From positions 1 to 64,000 of the forward strand of contig JAVXEO010000004.1 in NCBI GenBank assembly GCA_036658435.1: a stretch of DNA of 64,000 nucleotides. The letters are read 5' to 3'. A program made the translations under genes and the position numbers. The DNA is from DIGJ01 sp036658435. GTDB lineage: Bacteria > Bacillota > Clostridia > Lachnospirales > Lachnospiraceae. Shown here one piece after another: positions 8,921 through 17,756 of the stretch. The notes beneath the pieces were generated by a model. That model searched no databases. It was not told the DNA's origin and saw only the letters and a list, made by a program, of their open reading frames with translations. Each line of letters starts with the position of its first letter. Positions within the stretch are counted from its first letter, which is position 1.

Positions 8921-9066
8921 ACCTGATACCATTTCCCTTCCATTGGCTGTGCTTCCACCAATACCCCTTCATATCTATCATCTGCTCTATATTCTTTTAC
9001 TGCAAAAAAAATAAGGCCGATTAACACAAGTGAGAAGGCAAGAACCCATAAAAACTTTTTCTTCAT
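8917..9066 (-). CDS. Small single-span membrane protein, first ORF of the spoVA operon
   Basis: A 49-residue ORF. It opens with MKKKFLWVLAFSLVLIGLIF, a short basic stretch plus one hydrophobic helix (about 5-22), followed by a charged tail with KEYRADDRYEG and ending EGKWYQV. An AGGTGG ribosome-binding site lies eight bases before the ATG. The TGA stop overlaps the spoVAA ATG in the ATGA arrangement. A forespore-type promoter candidate lies just upstream. I do not recognise a named family. Position and coupling suggest it is made with the SpoVA proteins in the forespore membrane, but its function is unknown. Confidence 0.75.
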   Translation of the reverse strand: MKKKFLWVLAFSLVLIGLIFFAVKEYRADDRYEGVLVEAQPMEGKWYQV

Positions 9067-9094
9067 AAACAACACCACCTGATTAATTTAACCT

Positions 9095-9123
9095 TATTAT
9101 TTGTATTTTCACTCTTTCTATAC
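9095..9123 (-). promoter_or_regulatory. Candidate forespore (sigma-G/sigma-F type) promoter for the spoVA operon
   Basis: In the 70-bp gap between sigF and the small ORF the minus strand reads GTATA (9119-9123), 17 bases, then AATAATA (9095-9101). This resembles the sigma-G pattern GNATR and CATNNTA, with one mismatch at the first position of the -10. spoVA is sigma-G-dependent in B. subtilis. The match is short, so the call is tentative. Confidence 0.4.
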
Positions 9124-9136
9124 CACTAAATTTAAT

Positions 9137-9850
9137 TTATAAATGACTTCGCATCCTTTTTAGTATTTTTTTTTCCAAACGGCTTACCTGTACCTGGGAT
9201 ACTCCTAATTTTTTTGCCACTTCTGTTTGGGTTTTATCTTCATAATAGCGCAAGGTAATTAATTCCCTTTCTTCTTCCTCCAAAAGTTCTAATAACTGTT
9301 CCATTAACATATGATTTACGATACATTCACTTTCGTCTTGTTTAGCCGGAAGTTTATCCTCTAATGTAATTTCACTTCCTTCTCCCTGGTATATGGTTTT
9401 ATAAATAGATTCCACTTCAACATTTGCTTCCAAAGCCAGCACCACATCTTCTAGGGAAAGTTCTGCATCTTTTGCCACTTCATTTAAAGTTGCATCTCTT
9501 CCCAGTGAGAAAGCAAGTTTTTCCATAGAACGTTTTACTTTCCATCCATTTTCTTTTATGGAACGACTCATTTTTATCATACCATCATCCCTTAGAAACC
9601 GCTTTATTTCCCCACTTATCATGGGCACTGCATAGGTAGAAAATTTCACTTCAAAACTTATGTCAAATTTATCAATAGCCTTCATTAATCCAATGCTGCC
9701 AATTTGAAATAAATCCTGTGTCTCGTATCCACGATTTGAAAATCTGCGTACAATACTCCAGACCAGTGCCATATTCTGTAAAATAAGCTGTTCTCTTGCT
9801 TGTTTATTTCCTCCTTGTGCATCCACGATTAACCCTTTTACATCATCCAT
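9137..9850 (-). CDS. sigF: RNA polymerase sporulation sigma factor F
   Basis: Sigma-70 family factor of 237 residues that directs early forespore transcription. Region 2 is visible as QDLFQIGSIGLMKAIDKFD with the following SFEVKFSTYAVPMI, and region 4 as RYYEDKTQTEVAKKLGVSQV with the following QVSRLEKKIL. Gene order spoIIAA-spoIIAB-sigF, with spacings of 17 and 20 bp, identifies it as SigF and not SigG. It is held inactive by SpoIIAB until septation. The spoVA genes follow directly, as in B. subtilis. Confidence 0.95.
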   Translation of the reverse strand: MDDVKGLIVDAQGGNKQAREQLILQNMALVWSIVRRFSNRGYETQDLFQIGSIGLMKAIDKFDISFEVKFSTYAVPMISGEIKRFLRDDGMIKMSRSIKENGWKVKRSMEKLAFSLGRDATLNEVAKDAELSLEDVVLALEANVEVESIYKTIYQGEGSEITLEDKLPAKQDESECIVNHMLMEQLLELLEEEERELITLRYYEDKTQTEVAKKLGVSQVQVSRLEKKILKRMRSHL

Positions 9851-9870
9851 TTTTTACCTCACCTTTAATT

Positions 9871-10305
9871 TCACTTCTCTGATTTACCCCCTATCATTTT
9901 TTTCATTCGTATTTTAGTTCCCTCATTTATCTTGGATTCTACCTCTAAACTATCCATAAACGTTTCCATAAACACAAAACCCATTCCGGAGCGTTCCCAC
10001 TCCGGCCTTGTCGTGTAAAGAGGTTCCTTTGCTTTCTCAATATCATCAATTCCAATGCCCTGGTCACTTACTTCCACAATAAATTCTTGATGTTCCGCCG
10101 CACAGGTAATTTGTATTTTTCCTTCTTTTTTCCCGTATCCGTGTATGATGGAATTGGTAACCGCCTCCGATACCGCCGTTTTGATATCCGCAATTTCTTC
10201 AATGGTTGGATTCAGCCGTGCTGCAAATGCTGCAACTACCATTCTTGCAAAACTCTCGTTCTGTGATTTACTTTCAAACTCCAAAAACATTTCATTCCCA
10301 CTCAT
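9871..10305 (-). CDS. spoIIAB: Anti-sigma F factor and SpoIIAA kinase
   Basis: GHKL-fold serine kinase of 144 residues. The ATP site is visible as the N box EAVTNSIIHGYG, the G1 box DQGIGIDD and the G2 motif GMGFVFMETF. SpoIIAB binds and silences SigF and phosphorylates SpoIIAA; release occurs in the forespore after SpoIIE dephosphorylates SpoIIAA. The length is normal and no key residue is missing. It sits between its two partners in the operon. Confidence 0.95.
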   Translation of the reverse strand: MSGNEMFLEFESKSQNESFARMVVAAFAARLNPTIEEIADIKTAVSEAVTNSIIHGYGKKEGKIQITCAAEHQEFIVEVSDQGIGIDDIEKAKEPLYTTRPEWERSGMGFVFMETFMDSLEVESKINEGTKIRMKKMIGGKSEK

Positions 10306-10322
10306 ACTTATCTTTCCCCCTT

Positions 10323-10679
10323 TTACAATGCTTCTAAAGCTTCCTTTACCGTATTATATTTCTCTATCATCTTATAGATACCGGATAATCTAAAAATGCG
10401 GTCAACCGAAGGGTTTACCGATGTTACCGCAACTTTTCCTCCGGTGAAATTTACCTTTTTATATCGTCCCATAATCATACCGATTCCTGAACTATCCATA
10501 AAATTTACCCCTGCAAAATCAAAAATAATATGTTTCATATTCTCTCTGTCCATTCGTTTATCTGCCTGTTCCCGTAGTGCTGCCACGCTGTGGTGGTCTA
10601 ATTCCTGCCGCATATAGATAATCAAACATTGTTTCATTGTTTGAAAGCTTACATCCTCTGGACCCGCTTCTTTTTTCAT
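10323..10679 (-). CDS. spoIIAA: Anti-sigma F factor antagonist
   Basis: STAS-domain protein of 118 residues. The phosphorylatable serine lies in FMDSSGIGMIMGRYK, the classic SpoIIAA site, and RQELDHHSVAALR marks the N-terminal strand region. Unphosphorylated SpoIIAA displaces SigF from SpoIIAB. The ATG follows AGGAAGGA. It is the first gene of the spoIIA block. I did not find a convincing Spo0A box or sigma-H promoter in the 110 bp upstream, which is largely taken up by the terminator of the preceding gene. Confidence 0.95.
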   Translation of the reverse strand: MKKEAGPEDVSFQTMKQCLIIYMRQELDHHSVAALREQADKRMDRENMKHIIFDFAGVNFMDSSGIGMIMGRYKKVNFTGGKVAVTSVNPSVDRIFRLSGIYKMIEKYNTVKEALEAL

Positions 10680-10713
10680 TTCTTAATTCCTTCCTTTTTT
10701 CATTTTCTATAAA

Positions 10714-10766
10714 AAAATCCCCATGATACCATACAGGAATTGCCTGTTTTATATCATAAGGATTTT
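10714..10766 (-). terminator. Intrinsic terminator after the TPR gene
   Basis: Arms 10714-10736 and 10744-10766 pair imperfectly, with G:U pairs, around a short loop. On the minus strand they are followed by a run of seven T. It separates the zinc-ribbon/TPR gene from spoIIAA. Confidence 0.7.
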
Positions 10767-10790
10767 CTTTCGTATTTATGTAGTTTTTAT

Positions 10791-12173
10791 TTACTGTTCT
10801 CCAATTTCCACCAAACGTCTTTTTGCATCCGTTACACGGTCAGAATCCGGATACTCATTTATAATCTTATTATAATATTCTTTTGCTTTCTCATATTCAC
10901 CCAGACGGTGATAGGCTCGGCCCATAAAATAAATTGCTTTTACATTATTGGAATCCATGGTAATGGCCCGTTCTAAGATAACAATTGCGTCTTCATACTT
11001 CCCACGGTTATAAAGAACACGTCCCTCTTCTGCCGTACCTTCCGCTGCGTCCGCAAACGTACTTTCTTTAATTATTTTGTAAATTTCCTTCGCCTTTACA
11101 TTCTCAATTGCACTGGGTTTTACCTGTGCTAATTCCTTTGCAGCATGGATCTTATCTCCATCTATATAGTACTGAATCGCAGAATAGAAGTTATCATATA
11201 CCTTCTTATCCATCCTTTTTTCTTTTAATTGGTTTAATTCTTTTTCCAAGGATTTCATTTGCGTTTTCAGAGTCTCGTTTTCGTTTTCCAATTGGGTGCC
11301 CTGAATGCTCTGTACCGCCATTTCATCGCTATATTTTTTAAACTGTTCCTCATACTGAGACGCAATGCTCTTTTTTGCCGTTGGTACAATTAAAAAATAG
11401 ACCACACAAACGCCTAAAATTGCACCAATTAGTAAGTTCAAATACGGCCAAAAGTTAAACTTTTCTTCCTTATAGGAACCTTGGCTAAACGTCTGTGGAC
11501 TGAGATTCTGTTCCTGAAATGTTCCGGCATGGTCACTGGATAACTTCTCACCGGAATTAGTAAAGGTTCCTGGTAAGGAATCCATATATTTCAAGGTCAA
11601 TGTATTATTTCTATCAATTTTATTTGCTTTTGAAAGACATTTTGCAGCTTTTCTATTGTCTCCTGCCTTCATATATAAAAGTGCCAGCAACTGATAGCTT
11701 CGAATGAATTTAGGGTTTAAGCTGCTTACTTTTTCAAGCTGCATAATGGCCAGATCTTCATTTCCCTGTTTTGCATAAGTTAATGCACTATTATACTTTT
11801 TAATGGTTTGGTTTATACTCTCCAAGCTGGATGCATTCTTTTGAATCTGGTTCATGTAATTATCTGCTGGATTGTCATCATTTTGGAAGTTTTTGCTGAG
11901 AACCCACTGGCTTAAGGCTTCCACCACTTCTCCCATTTCATAGTATACCAAACCCAGGAGATTTCTGGCTGCTGTATTCTTTTTATTCAGTCGAAGACTA
12001 TTTTCCAGGGAAGCTGCCGCTCCGGACAGATCTCGGACTTTTGCCTTTTCCAGCCCAACATTGTAATACATATTGGAGGCACTGACTGCTCTTTTATATA
12101 CCGTTAAATCTTGTCCACAATCACATCTTGTATTATGGTAAGATATTTCTTTCCCGCAAACCGGACAAATCAT
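10791..12173 (-). CDS. Zinc-ribbon, TPR-repeat membrane protein
   Basis: Protein of 460 residues with a clear modular order. An N-terminal zinc ribbon (CPVCG at 3-7, then CDCG) leads into TPR repeats covering about 30-200. A Ser/Gln-rich linker and one membrane span near 245-267 (YLNLLIGAILGVCVVYFLIV) come next. A coiled coil of about 60 residues and a second TPR set ending in EYYNKIINEYPDSDRV complete it. Both TPR regions probably mediate protein contacts on opposite sides of the membrane. The ATG sits behind an AGGAGG that overlaps the stop of the preceding 46-residue ORF, so translation is coupled. I do not know a function; proximity to spoIIA may be incidental because a terminator intervenes. 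Confidence 0.8.
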   Translation of the reverse strand: MICPVCGKEISYHNTRCDCGQDLTVYKRAVSASNMYYNVGLEKAKVRDLSGAAASLENSLRLNKKNTAARNLLGLVYYEMGEVVEALSQWVLSKNFQNDDNPADNYMNQIQKNASSLESINQTIKKYNSALTYAKQGNEDLAIMQLEKVSSLNPKFIRSYQLLALLYMKAGDNRKAAKCLSKANKIDRNNTLTLKYMDSLPGTFTNSGEKLSSDHAGTFQEQNLSPQTFSQGSYKEEKFNFWPYLNLLIGAILGVCVVYFLIVPTAKKSIASQYEEQFKKYSDEMAVQSIQGTQLENENETLKTQMKSLEKELNQLKEKRMDKKVYDNFYSAIQYYIDGDKIHAAKELAQVKPSAIENVKAKEIYKIIKESTFADAAEGTAEEGRVLYNRGKYEDAIVILERAITMDSNNVKAIYFMGRAYHRLGEYEKAKEYYNKIINEYPDSDRVTDAKRRLVEIGEQ

Positions 12174-12184
12174 TCCGCTGCCTC

Positions 12185-12325
12185 CTACTTGTTCTTTATT
12201 TCTTTTAGCATATCACGAATTATATCATTTACATCTGTAGAATCATTCTTATATATGGCATCTTCTGCCTGCTCAATTTCTAAACTAGGCTGAAATTTTT
12301 CTATTTCTTCATCAAAATTAATCAT
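12185..12325 (-). CDS. Small acidic protein, 46 residues
   Basis: Short ORF beginning MINFDEEIEKFQPSLEIEQ and ending RDMLKEIKNK. It has a strong AGGAGGT ribosome-binding site seven bases before the ATG and a good promoter 30 bp upstream. The stop codon is built into the ribosome-binding site of the zinc-ribbon/TPR gene. No cysteine, membrane span or known motif is visible; it is predicted to be helical and acidic. The signals argue that it is a real gene rather than chance. No family is recognised. Confidence 0.65.
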   Translation of the reverse strand: MINFDEEIEKFQPSLEIEQAEDAIYKNDSTDVNDIIRDMLKEIKNK

Positions 12326-12353
12326 CCGTACCTCCTAATATTTGCGTATACTC

Positions 12354-12382
12354 ATCATACTCAAAATATGCAGTAAATGCAA
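12354..12382 (-). promoter_or_regulatory. Sigma-A-type promoter for the 46-residue ORF and TPR gene
   Basis: Minus strand TTGCAT (12377-12382), 17 bases, TATGAT (12354-12359). Confidence 0.6.
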
Positions 12383-12406
12383 TAAAATCCTTTCGTCAGG
12401 AATCGA

Positions 12407-13792
12407 CTAAATATTAGCCTTAAATTCAATTTCATTGGCTTTTTTAAAGTAAGTTACATTATAATTTTCAGATTCCATCATTTTTGTTACTCCATTAATG
12501 GATACTTTACTTCCTCTGTAAATACTTTTTAAAACAACCAGTCTTGCCGTAGTAGAATTTTCGATTTTTAGTTTTGTATTTTTCAGTTCATTTTGTAAGC
12601 TAGAAACTACCGCATCCTTTTCTATCTTTATTCGCATAAGATGAAGTTTCTTTTCTGCTAAATCCGGATTGTTTCCTTTTTCCAGAATCTTATTGATTTG
12701 CATAATTCCGGTTTCCAATCGATTTATTTCGTTTAGTGTATCATCATATTTTTCTTTTACTTTATTCATATGTTCATATATTTCTTTATCAACACCCAGT
12801 ATTATTTCTGTTTTTACTTCTGACATATTTCCAATAATGGTGGCTTCTACTCTTTGAATAGCTGCAATCGAGCCGCCTACAATGATACCTTTTTTACCGG
12901 ATACGATTATACTTTGTTCTGACATCATATGGCAGTTTAAGATGGCATTTGCTTTTATACTGCCTTTGGCATAAATAGTTGTCTGTTCAAAGAATTTACC
13001 GGAAACATCTCCACCGGCCCGAATTTCTCCTCTTCCGCTTCCCTGCATTCCATTCTTTAGAATAACATCTTTTCCTGCAATCAGCTGGGCACCCTCAACA
13101 TGTCCATTTATGGTAATATTTCCTCTTGCTGTAATTACCATTCCCGTCACAACCGTTCCCCGAACAAATACATCTCCTGCGAAATTAATATTTCCGGTAA
13201 TTATGGTAACGTCCCCATCTATGGTTATCATGTTTAAAACATTAAGACGCTCATTTTCGTACTCAACCTTTCCGGTTAGAAGGGACGTATAGACTTTTTT
13301 GTCTTCCGATATGGCAAATCCTTTTCCTTTTAATGGAGTAAGTTCTCTTCCTGTTTTTGCTAAAATTGGTTTTCCAAATACATCAACTCCATTACTTCCC
13401 GGCTCTGCAGGTTTATAATGTACAATTTCTGCTCCCTCTTCTACGGCTGCAACATCCTGCATATTTCCATAGTCTACCGATCCATCCGGCAAAATTCTGG
13501 GTTTCTTATCTTTCACAATCTGAAATAAAAACTGATATTCTCCATCTTTTCCATCCTGTACCGGAGTGCCTTCCGCTACCAGGGTTTCTGCAAAGTAGTC
13601 TTTTGTCTCAATTAATGCCTGAAGTACTTCTTCTTTGATTCCCTCCAGCACCCCATTTTTTTCAAGAAGCTCTTTTAGGTCCTTCACCTCATAGGACTCG
13701 TCTAAACTAGGTGGACACAGACTAAGAAACGCCTGGGTTCCATCTTCTGATATCTTAACCGTGGAATGGTTTGTTTCTATATTAATTGCCAT
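12407..13792 (-). CDS. FapA (DUF342) family polymer-like beta-helix protein
   Basis: Protein of 461 residues belonging to the FapA/DUF342 family. After an N-terminal domain of about 170 residues, a right-handed beta-helix region is visible as successive short repeats such as ITIDGDVTIITGNINFAGDV, VFVRGTVV and GNITINGHVEGAQLIAGKDV (about 185-320). A coiled coil follows (about 330-410). Family members are annotated as flagellar assembly protein A after a Vibrio homolog, but no flagellar genes are nearby and many non-motile Clostridia carry it, so I do not assign that role. It lies 16 bp downstream of valS and probably reads from the valS promoter. Confidence 0.85.
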   Translation of the reverse strand: MAINIETNHSTVKISEDGTQAFLSLCPPSLDESYEVKDLKELLEKNGVLEGIKEEVLQALIETKDYFAETLVAEGTPVQDGKDGEYQFLFQIVKDKKPRILPDGSVDYGNMQDVAAVEEGAEIVHYKPAEPGSNGVDVFGKPILAKTGRELTPLKGKGFAISEDKKVYTSLLTGKVEYENERLNVLNMITIDGDVTIITGNINFAGDVFVRGTVVTGMVITARGNITINGHVEGAQLIAGKDVILKNGMQGSGRGEIRAGGDVSGKFFEQTTIYAKGSIKANAILNCHMMSEQSIIVSGKKGIIVGGSIAAIQRVEATIIGNMSEVKTEIILGVDKEIYEHMNKVKEKYDDTLNEINRLETGIMQINKILEKGNNPDLAEKKLHLMRIKIEKDAVVSSLQNELKNTKLKIENSTTARLVVLKSIYRGSKVSINGVTKMMESENYNVTYFKKANEIEFKANI

Positions 13793-13808
13793 ATATCCAC
13801 CTCTTTCT

Positions 13809-16451
13809 TTATTTTTTCAAATTGTTTAAACGTTCCGTGACTTGTTCCATCATATTGGTATATTTTTCAAGCTTTGCTTTTTCTTCTTCTATTTTTTCCT
13901 TCGGTGCTTTACTTACAAAACGCTCATTGGAAAGCATTCCCTTTACACGTTTTAATTCTCCTTCTAAACGTATCTTTTCTTTCTCCAAACGTTCTATTTC
14001 TTTTGAGAGATCAACCAGTTCTGCAAAAGGCATATAAATTATAGCTCCATGAATCACCGTTGAAACCGCATCCTCTGGAATATCTGACTTATCCTTTTTC
14101 ACAAGAACCTCGCTTGCATATCCAAGGGCTGAAAAGAATACATTATTTTCCTTGAATGTGTTTCGAATATTTTCATCTTCTGAAACAACGATTACCGTAG
14201 CCTTCTTGCTTGGGGGTACATTCATTTCTGCCCGTACATTACGAATTCCTTTTACGGCTGTTTTAATCATCTCTACCGCTGCTTCTTCTTTCTCAAAATT
14301 ATATTTTTCCTGATACAGCGGCCACTGGGATATCATAATGGATTCTTCTTCCTCTTGTAAGGTACAAAAAATCTCTTCGGTAATAAATGGCATATAAGGG
14401 TGCAAAAGCTTTAAAGATTGAATTAATACAGACTTTAACGTCCATAGCGCTGCCCCTCTTGTTTCATCTTTATCATTATATAACCTTGGCTTTACCATTT
14501 CAATATACCAGTCACAAAATTCTTCCCAAATAAAATCATAAACCTTCTGTACCGCAATTCCCAGTTCGAAATCTTCCATATTATCCGTAACTTCTTTTAT
14601 AAGTTTGTTTACCTTGGATAATATCCATTGATCTGCCTGGGTAAATCCCTCTTCCTTTGGTTCCGCTTTATCAAGATTCATCATAATAAAACGGGAGGCA
14701 TTCCATACCTTATTGGCAAAGTTTCGACTTGCTTCCACACGCTCTATATAAAATCTCATGTCGTTTCCAGGTGCATTTCCGGTAATCAGAGTAAATCGAA
14801 GGGCATCGGCACCAAACTTTGAAATAATTTCCAAAGGATCAATCCCGTTACCAAGAGACTTGCTCATCTTTCTTCCTTCTGAATCACGAATTAGTCCATG
14901 AAAAAGAACGGTATCAAATGGTTTTTCTCCCATATGTTCATATCCGGAAAACACCATGCGGATAACCCAGAAGAAAATAATATCATAGCCGGTTACCAGT
15001 ACATTGGTAGGATAAAAGTACTCCAGTTCCTCTGTTTTTTCCGGCCATCCTAAGGTGGAAAATGGCCAAAGTGCAGAGCTAAACCAAGTATCCAGCGTAT
15101 CTTCATCCTGAGTCAAATGCCCGTAACCACATTTTGGACAAATCTCCGGTTTTTGGGAAGCTCTTGCAACTACAACTTCACCGCATTTATCACAATAGTA
15201 TGCCGGAATTCTATGTCCCCACCATAATTGTCTGGATATACACCAATCGCGTATATTATCGGTCCAATTAAAATAAGTTTTTTTCATTCTTTCGGGTATT
15301 AACTGAATTTCTCCACTCTTAACCGACTCCACCGCAGGTTGAATCAGATCCTCCATTTTTACAAACCACTGTTGCTTAATCATAGGTTCTATCGTTGTTC
15401 CGCAACGGTCATGAGTCCCTACATTATGGGAGTGATCCACTACTTTAACCAAAAGACCGGCTTCCTCTAAGTCTTTTACCATAACTTTTCTGGCTTCGTA
15501 ACGGTCCATCCCTGCATATTTTCCACCCTTTTCATTGATGGTGGCATCATCATTCATAATATTAATTTCCGGAAGATTGTGTCTTTTTCCAACTTCAAAA
15601 TCGTTTGGATCATGTGCCGGTGTAATCTTAACAACACCGGTTCCAAATTCTTTATCTACATAGGAGTCTGCAACTACCGGAATCTCTCTGTTGACAAGTG
15701 GCAGCACCACCATCTTTCCTATTAAATCCTGATAACGTGGATCCTCTGGATGTACAGCAACTGCCGTATCTCCAAGAAGAGTTTCCGGCCTTGTGGTTGC
15801 GATTTCTACGAATTGTCCTTCTTCTCCTGCAATAGGATACTTAATATGCCAAAAATGGCCTGCCTGTTCTTCATGTTCTACTTCCGCATCCGAAATAGAA
15901 GTCTGACAAACCGGACACCAGTTAATGATTCTGGAACCCTTATATATCCTGTCTTTTTCATATAATTTCACAAAAACTTCTTCTACTGCTTTTGAACAGC
16001 CCTCATCTAAAGTAAAGCGTTCTCTGTCCCAATCACAGGAAGAACCCAGTTTTTTCAACTGTTCTACAATGGTTCCGCCGTATTCTTCTTTCCACTCCCA
16101 GGTTCTTTTTAAAAAGCCTTCTCTTCCAAGCTCTTCCTTATCGATTCCTTCTTCTTTTAACTGATTCATAACTTTTACTTCTGTAGAAATACTTGCGTGG
16201 TCCGTACCGGGAAGCCATAGCGCTTCATATCCCTGCATTCTTTTAAATCGAATTAAAATATCCTGCATAGTCTCATCCAGAGCATGCCCCATATGCAGCT
16301 TTCCCGTAATATTGGGAGGGGGAATCACAATCGTAAACGGTTTCTTATTTTTATTTACTTCCCCATGAAAGTATTTCTTTTTTATCCATTTTGCATATAA
16401 TCGATCTTCTATTTCATTTGGATCATATGTTTTTTCCAATTCTTTTTTCAT
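13809..16451 (-). CDS. valS: Valyl-tRNA synthetase
   Basis: Class Ia synthetase of about 880 residues that charges tRNA-Val. The signature HMGH occurs within [16 protein letters not shown] and KMSKSLGN is intact. The editing (CP1) domain, with [17 protein letters not shown], and the C-terminal coiled-coil tRNA arm are present. The start is uncertain: I prefer the ATG giving [15 protein letters not shown], which matches family N termini. In-frame upstream ATG and TTG codons at 16463 and 16472 have no better ribosome-binding site. The leader after the promoter is only about 80-95 bases, too short for a T-box. Confidence 0.95.
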   Translation of the reverse strand: MKKELEKTYDPNEIEDRLYAKWIKKKYFHGEVNKNKKPFTIVIPPPNITGKLHMGHALDETMQDILIRFKRMQGYEALWLPGTDHASISTEVKVMNQLKEEGIDKEELGREGFLKRTWEWKEEYGGTIVEQLKKLGSSCDWDRERFTLDEGCSKAVEEVFVKLYEKDRIYKGSRIINWCPVCQTSISDAEVEHEEQAGHFWHIKYPIAGEEGQFVEIATTRPETLLGDTAVAVHPEDPRYQDLIGKMVVLPLVNREIPVVADSYVDKEFGTGVVKITPAHDPNDFEVGKRHNLPEINIMNDDATINEKGGKYAGMDRYEARKVMVKDLEEAGLLVKVVDHSHNVGTHDRCGTTIEPMIKQQWFVKMEDLIQPAVESVKSGEIQLIPERMKKTYFNWTDNIRDWCISRQLWWGHRIPAYYCDKCGEVVVARASQKPEICPKCGYGHLTQDEDTLDTWFSSALWPFSTLGWPEKTEELEYFYPTNVLVTGYDIIFFWVIRMVFSGYEHMGEKPFDTVLFHGLIRDSEGRKMSKSLGNGIDPLEIISKFGADALRFTLITGNAPGNDMRFYIERVEASRNFANKVWNASRFIMMNLDKAEPKEEGFTQADQWILSKVNKLIKEVTDNMEDFELGIAVQKVYDFIWEEFCDWYIEMVKPRLYNDKDETRGAALWTLKSVLIQSLKLLHPYMPFITEEIFCTLQEEEESIMISQWPLYQEKYNFEKEEAAVEMIKTAVKGIRNVRAEMNVPPSKKATVIVVSEDENIRNTFKENNVFFSALGYASEVLVKKDKSDIPEDAVSTVIHGAIIYMPFAELVDLSKEIERLEKEKIRLEGELKRVKGMLSNERFVSKAPKEKIEEEKAKLEKYTNMMEQVTERLNNLKK

Positions 16452-16545
16452 TTTAATACCCATGCCTTTCAATTTTTCTTACATTTGTGACTGTTTCCTG
16501 CCGCAATCGCAAATTCAATCTATAGCCTTCGCTATCATAACTACA

Positions 16546-16574
16546 AGATTAGATAAAAAGTTCCCTCTTGTCAA
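16546..16574 (-). promoter_or_regulatory. Sigma-A promoter of valS
   Basis: Minus strand TTGACA (16569-16574), a 17-base spacer and TAATCT (16546-16551). It lies 16 bases beyond the stop of the preceding operon, so valS is a separate unit. Confidence 0.75.
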
Positions 16575-16589
16575 GTATTTTTCATAAGC

Positions 16590-17756
16590 TTATAAATTCA
16601 GGTCGTAGTTTCTTAAAGTATCCATAACCTCGTCTCTCATTTTTTTGTTTTCATCCACAAATTCTTGAATTTCTTTTTTATTTTGTGCGTAAGTCTTATT
16701 ATTATAGTCTAGGTTGTCCCGAAGTTTCTGTCGCCTGATATTCAGACGATGACGCACCTCTACCATTTCTCTTTTGTCGTTAATGGCCTCTGCCTGGTAT
16801 AACCAGATTTCCCCATCTGAAATCTGGTATTTCTTTAACTCGCAAAGGAGTAAATCTTTTGCTTCCTTTAATTTTTCTGTATTTAATTCATATTTTTTTT
16901 CATTTTCCCTTGCTATTAAAAATTGTTTCCATATATATTCCAATTCGGTGGAACTACTCACATCAAATTTCTCATAAGCATATTCTAAAAGACTCATATT
17001 GTTTACATACTTAATTTTTACTTTATTTAAAAGTCTAATGGCCTTATGCAATTTTCTACCAACTAACTGCATATCCTGACGGTTTTGATTTGCCTGTATA
17101 AAAATATAAAATCCTATGATTGCTGCTAATACAATTGTTAAAAGGAAAGGAATTGCCATACTCTCTTCAAATGCCAAAGACAGTACCATCATTAGTGCAA
17201 ACACGCTAATCACTAATACCGCCATTGTTGTCACGGTCTTCTTTAAAAATGCCTGCTTTTCAATTAATTCTTCCTGCTCAAAAAGCAAGGCTCCCTTTTC
17301 TCCCTCTAAATGATACAAATCCCCTTTAATAATACCATTATAACTCTCATTTCCACGCATGGTCTTTAATTCTTCTGCAATCTCTTTCCCCTGCTTCTCC
17401 AACATGCTTCTCTGCTGACTGGTAATTTTTTCATCTTTTCCTTTATACTTTTCTCTTTCTTTTGTATAAAGAGTGATGTTTTCTGCTGCCTTTTCTATCA
17501 CTTCTCGTTCATCCGAAGGAATCATATCGATTTTTTGAATATCTGTTAAATAAGAACTAACAATATGATATTCCCCCTTCATTTCTTCTATTTGGCGCTT
17601 TATTTCTACCATTTGCTCGCAGCAATCCACTACGTTTGTAATACTAACGGCTTTCTGTGGCTGTACTTCCTGTACCGTTTTGAGAACTTCTTCTTTCTGT
17701 AATGGAGTCCCCATTTTTTTTACTGATTTCTTAGAAAATCTTTTAAACAAGCCCAT
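16590..17756 (-). CDS. Coiled-coil membrane protein, fourth gene of the Hsp70-like operon
   Basis: Protein of 388 residues. A basic N terminus (MGLFKRFSKKSVKKMG) is followed by a helical, charged region with heptad character (about 35-165). Two adjacent hydrophobic segments are separated by a short acidic turn (about 177-222, VLVISVFALMMVLSLAFEE then LLTIVLAAIIGFYIFIQ). A second coiled-coil region fills the C-terminal half. The start is the ATG behind AAGGAAGAG; a longer frame would run 16 codons further into the upstream gene. The reading frame overlaps that gene by 14 bp. It may be the membrane anchor of the operon's products. I recognise no named family. Confidence 0.75.
   Translation of the reverse strand: MGLFKRFSKKSVKKMGTPLQKEEVLKTVQEVQPQKAVSITNVVDCCEQMVEIKRQIEEMKGEYHIVSSYLTDIQKIDMIPSDEREVIEKAAENITLYTKEREKYKGKDEKITSQQRSMLEKQGKEIAEELKTMRGNESYNGIIKGDLYHLEGEKGALLFEQEELIEKQAFLKKTVTTMAVLVISVFALMMVLSLAFEESMAIPFLLTIVLAAIIGFYIFIQANQNRQDMQLVGRKLHKAIRLLNKVKIKYVNNMSLLEYAYEKFDVSSSTELEYIWKQFLIARENEKKYELNTEKLKEAKDLLLCELKKYQISDGEIWLYQAEAINDKREMVEVRHRLNIRRQKLRDNLDYNNKTYAQNKKEIQEFVDENKKMRDEVMDTLRNYDLNL

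Noticed and set aside
12407..13792. Flagellar assembly role for the DUF342 protein
   Set aside because: The family name derives from one homolog; no flagellar genes are in the window and the gene is linked to valS instead.
16452..16589. T-box leader in front of valS
   Set aside because: The promoter at 16546-16574 leaves a leader of under 100 bases, without a GGGTGG-type T-box sequence or room for the specifier stem.
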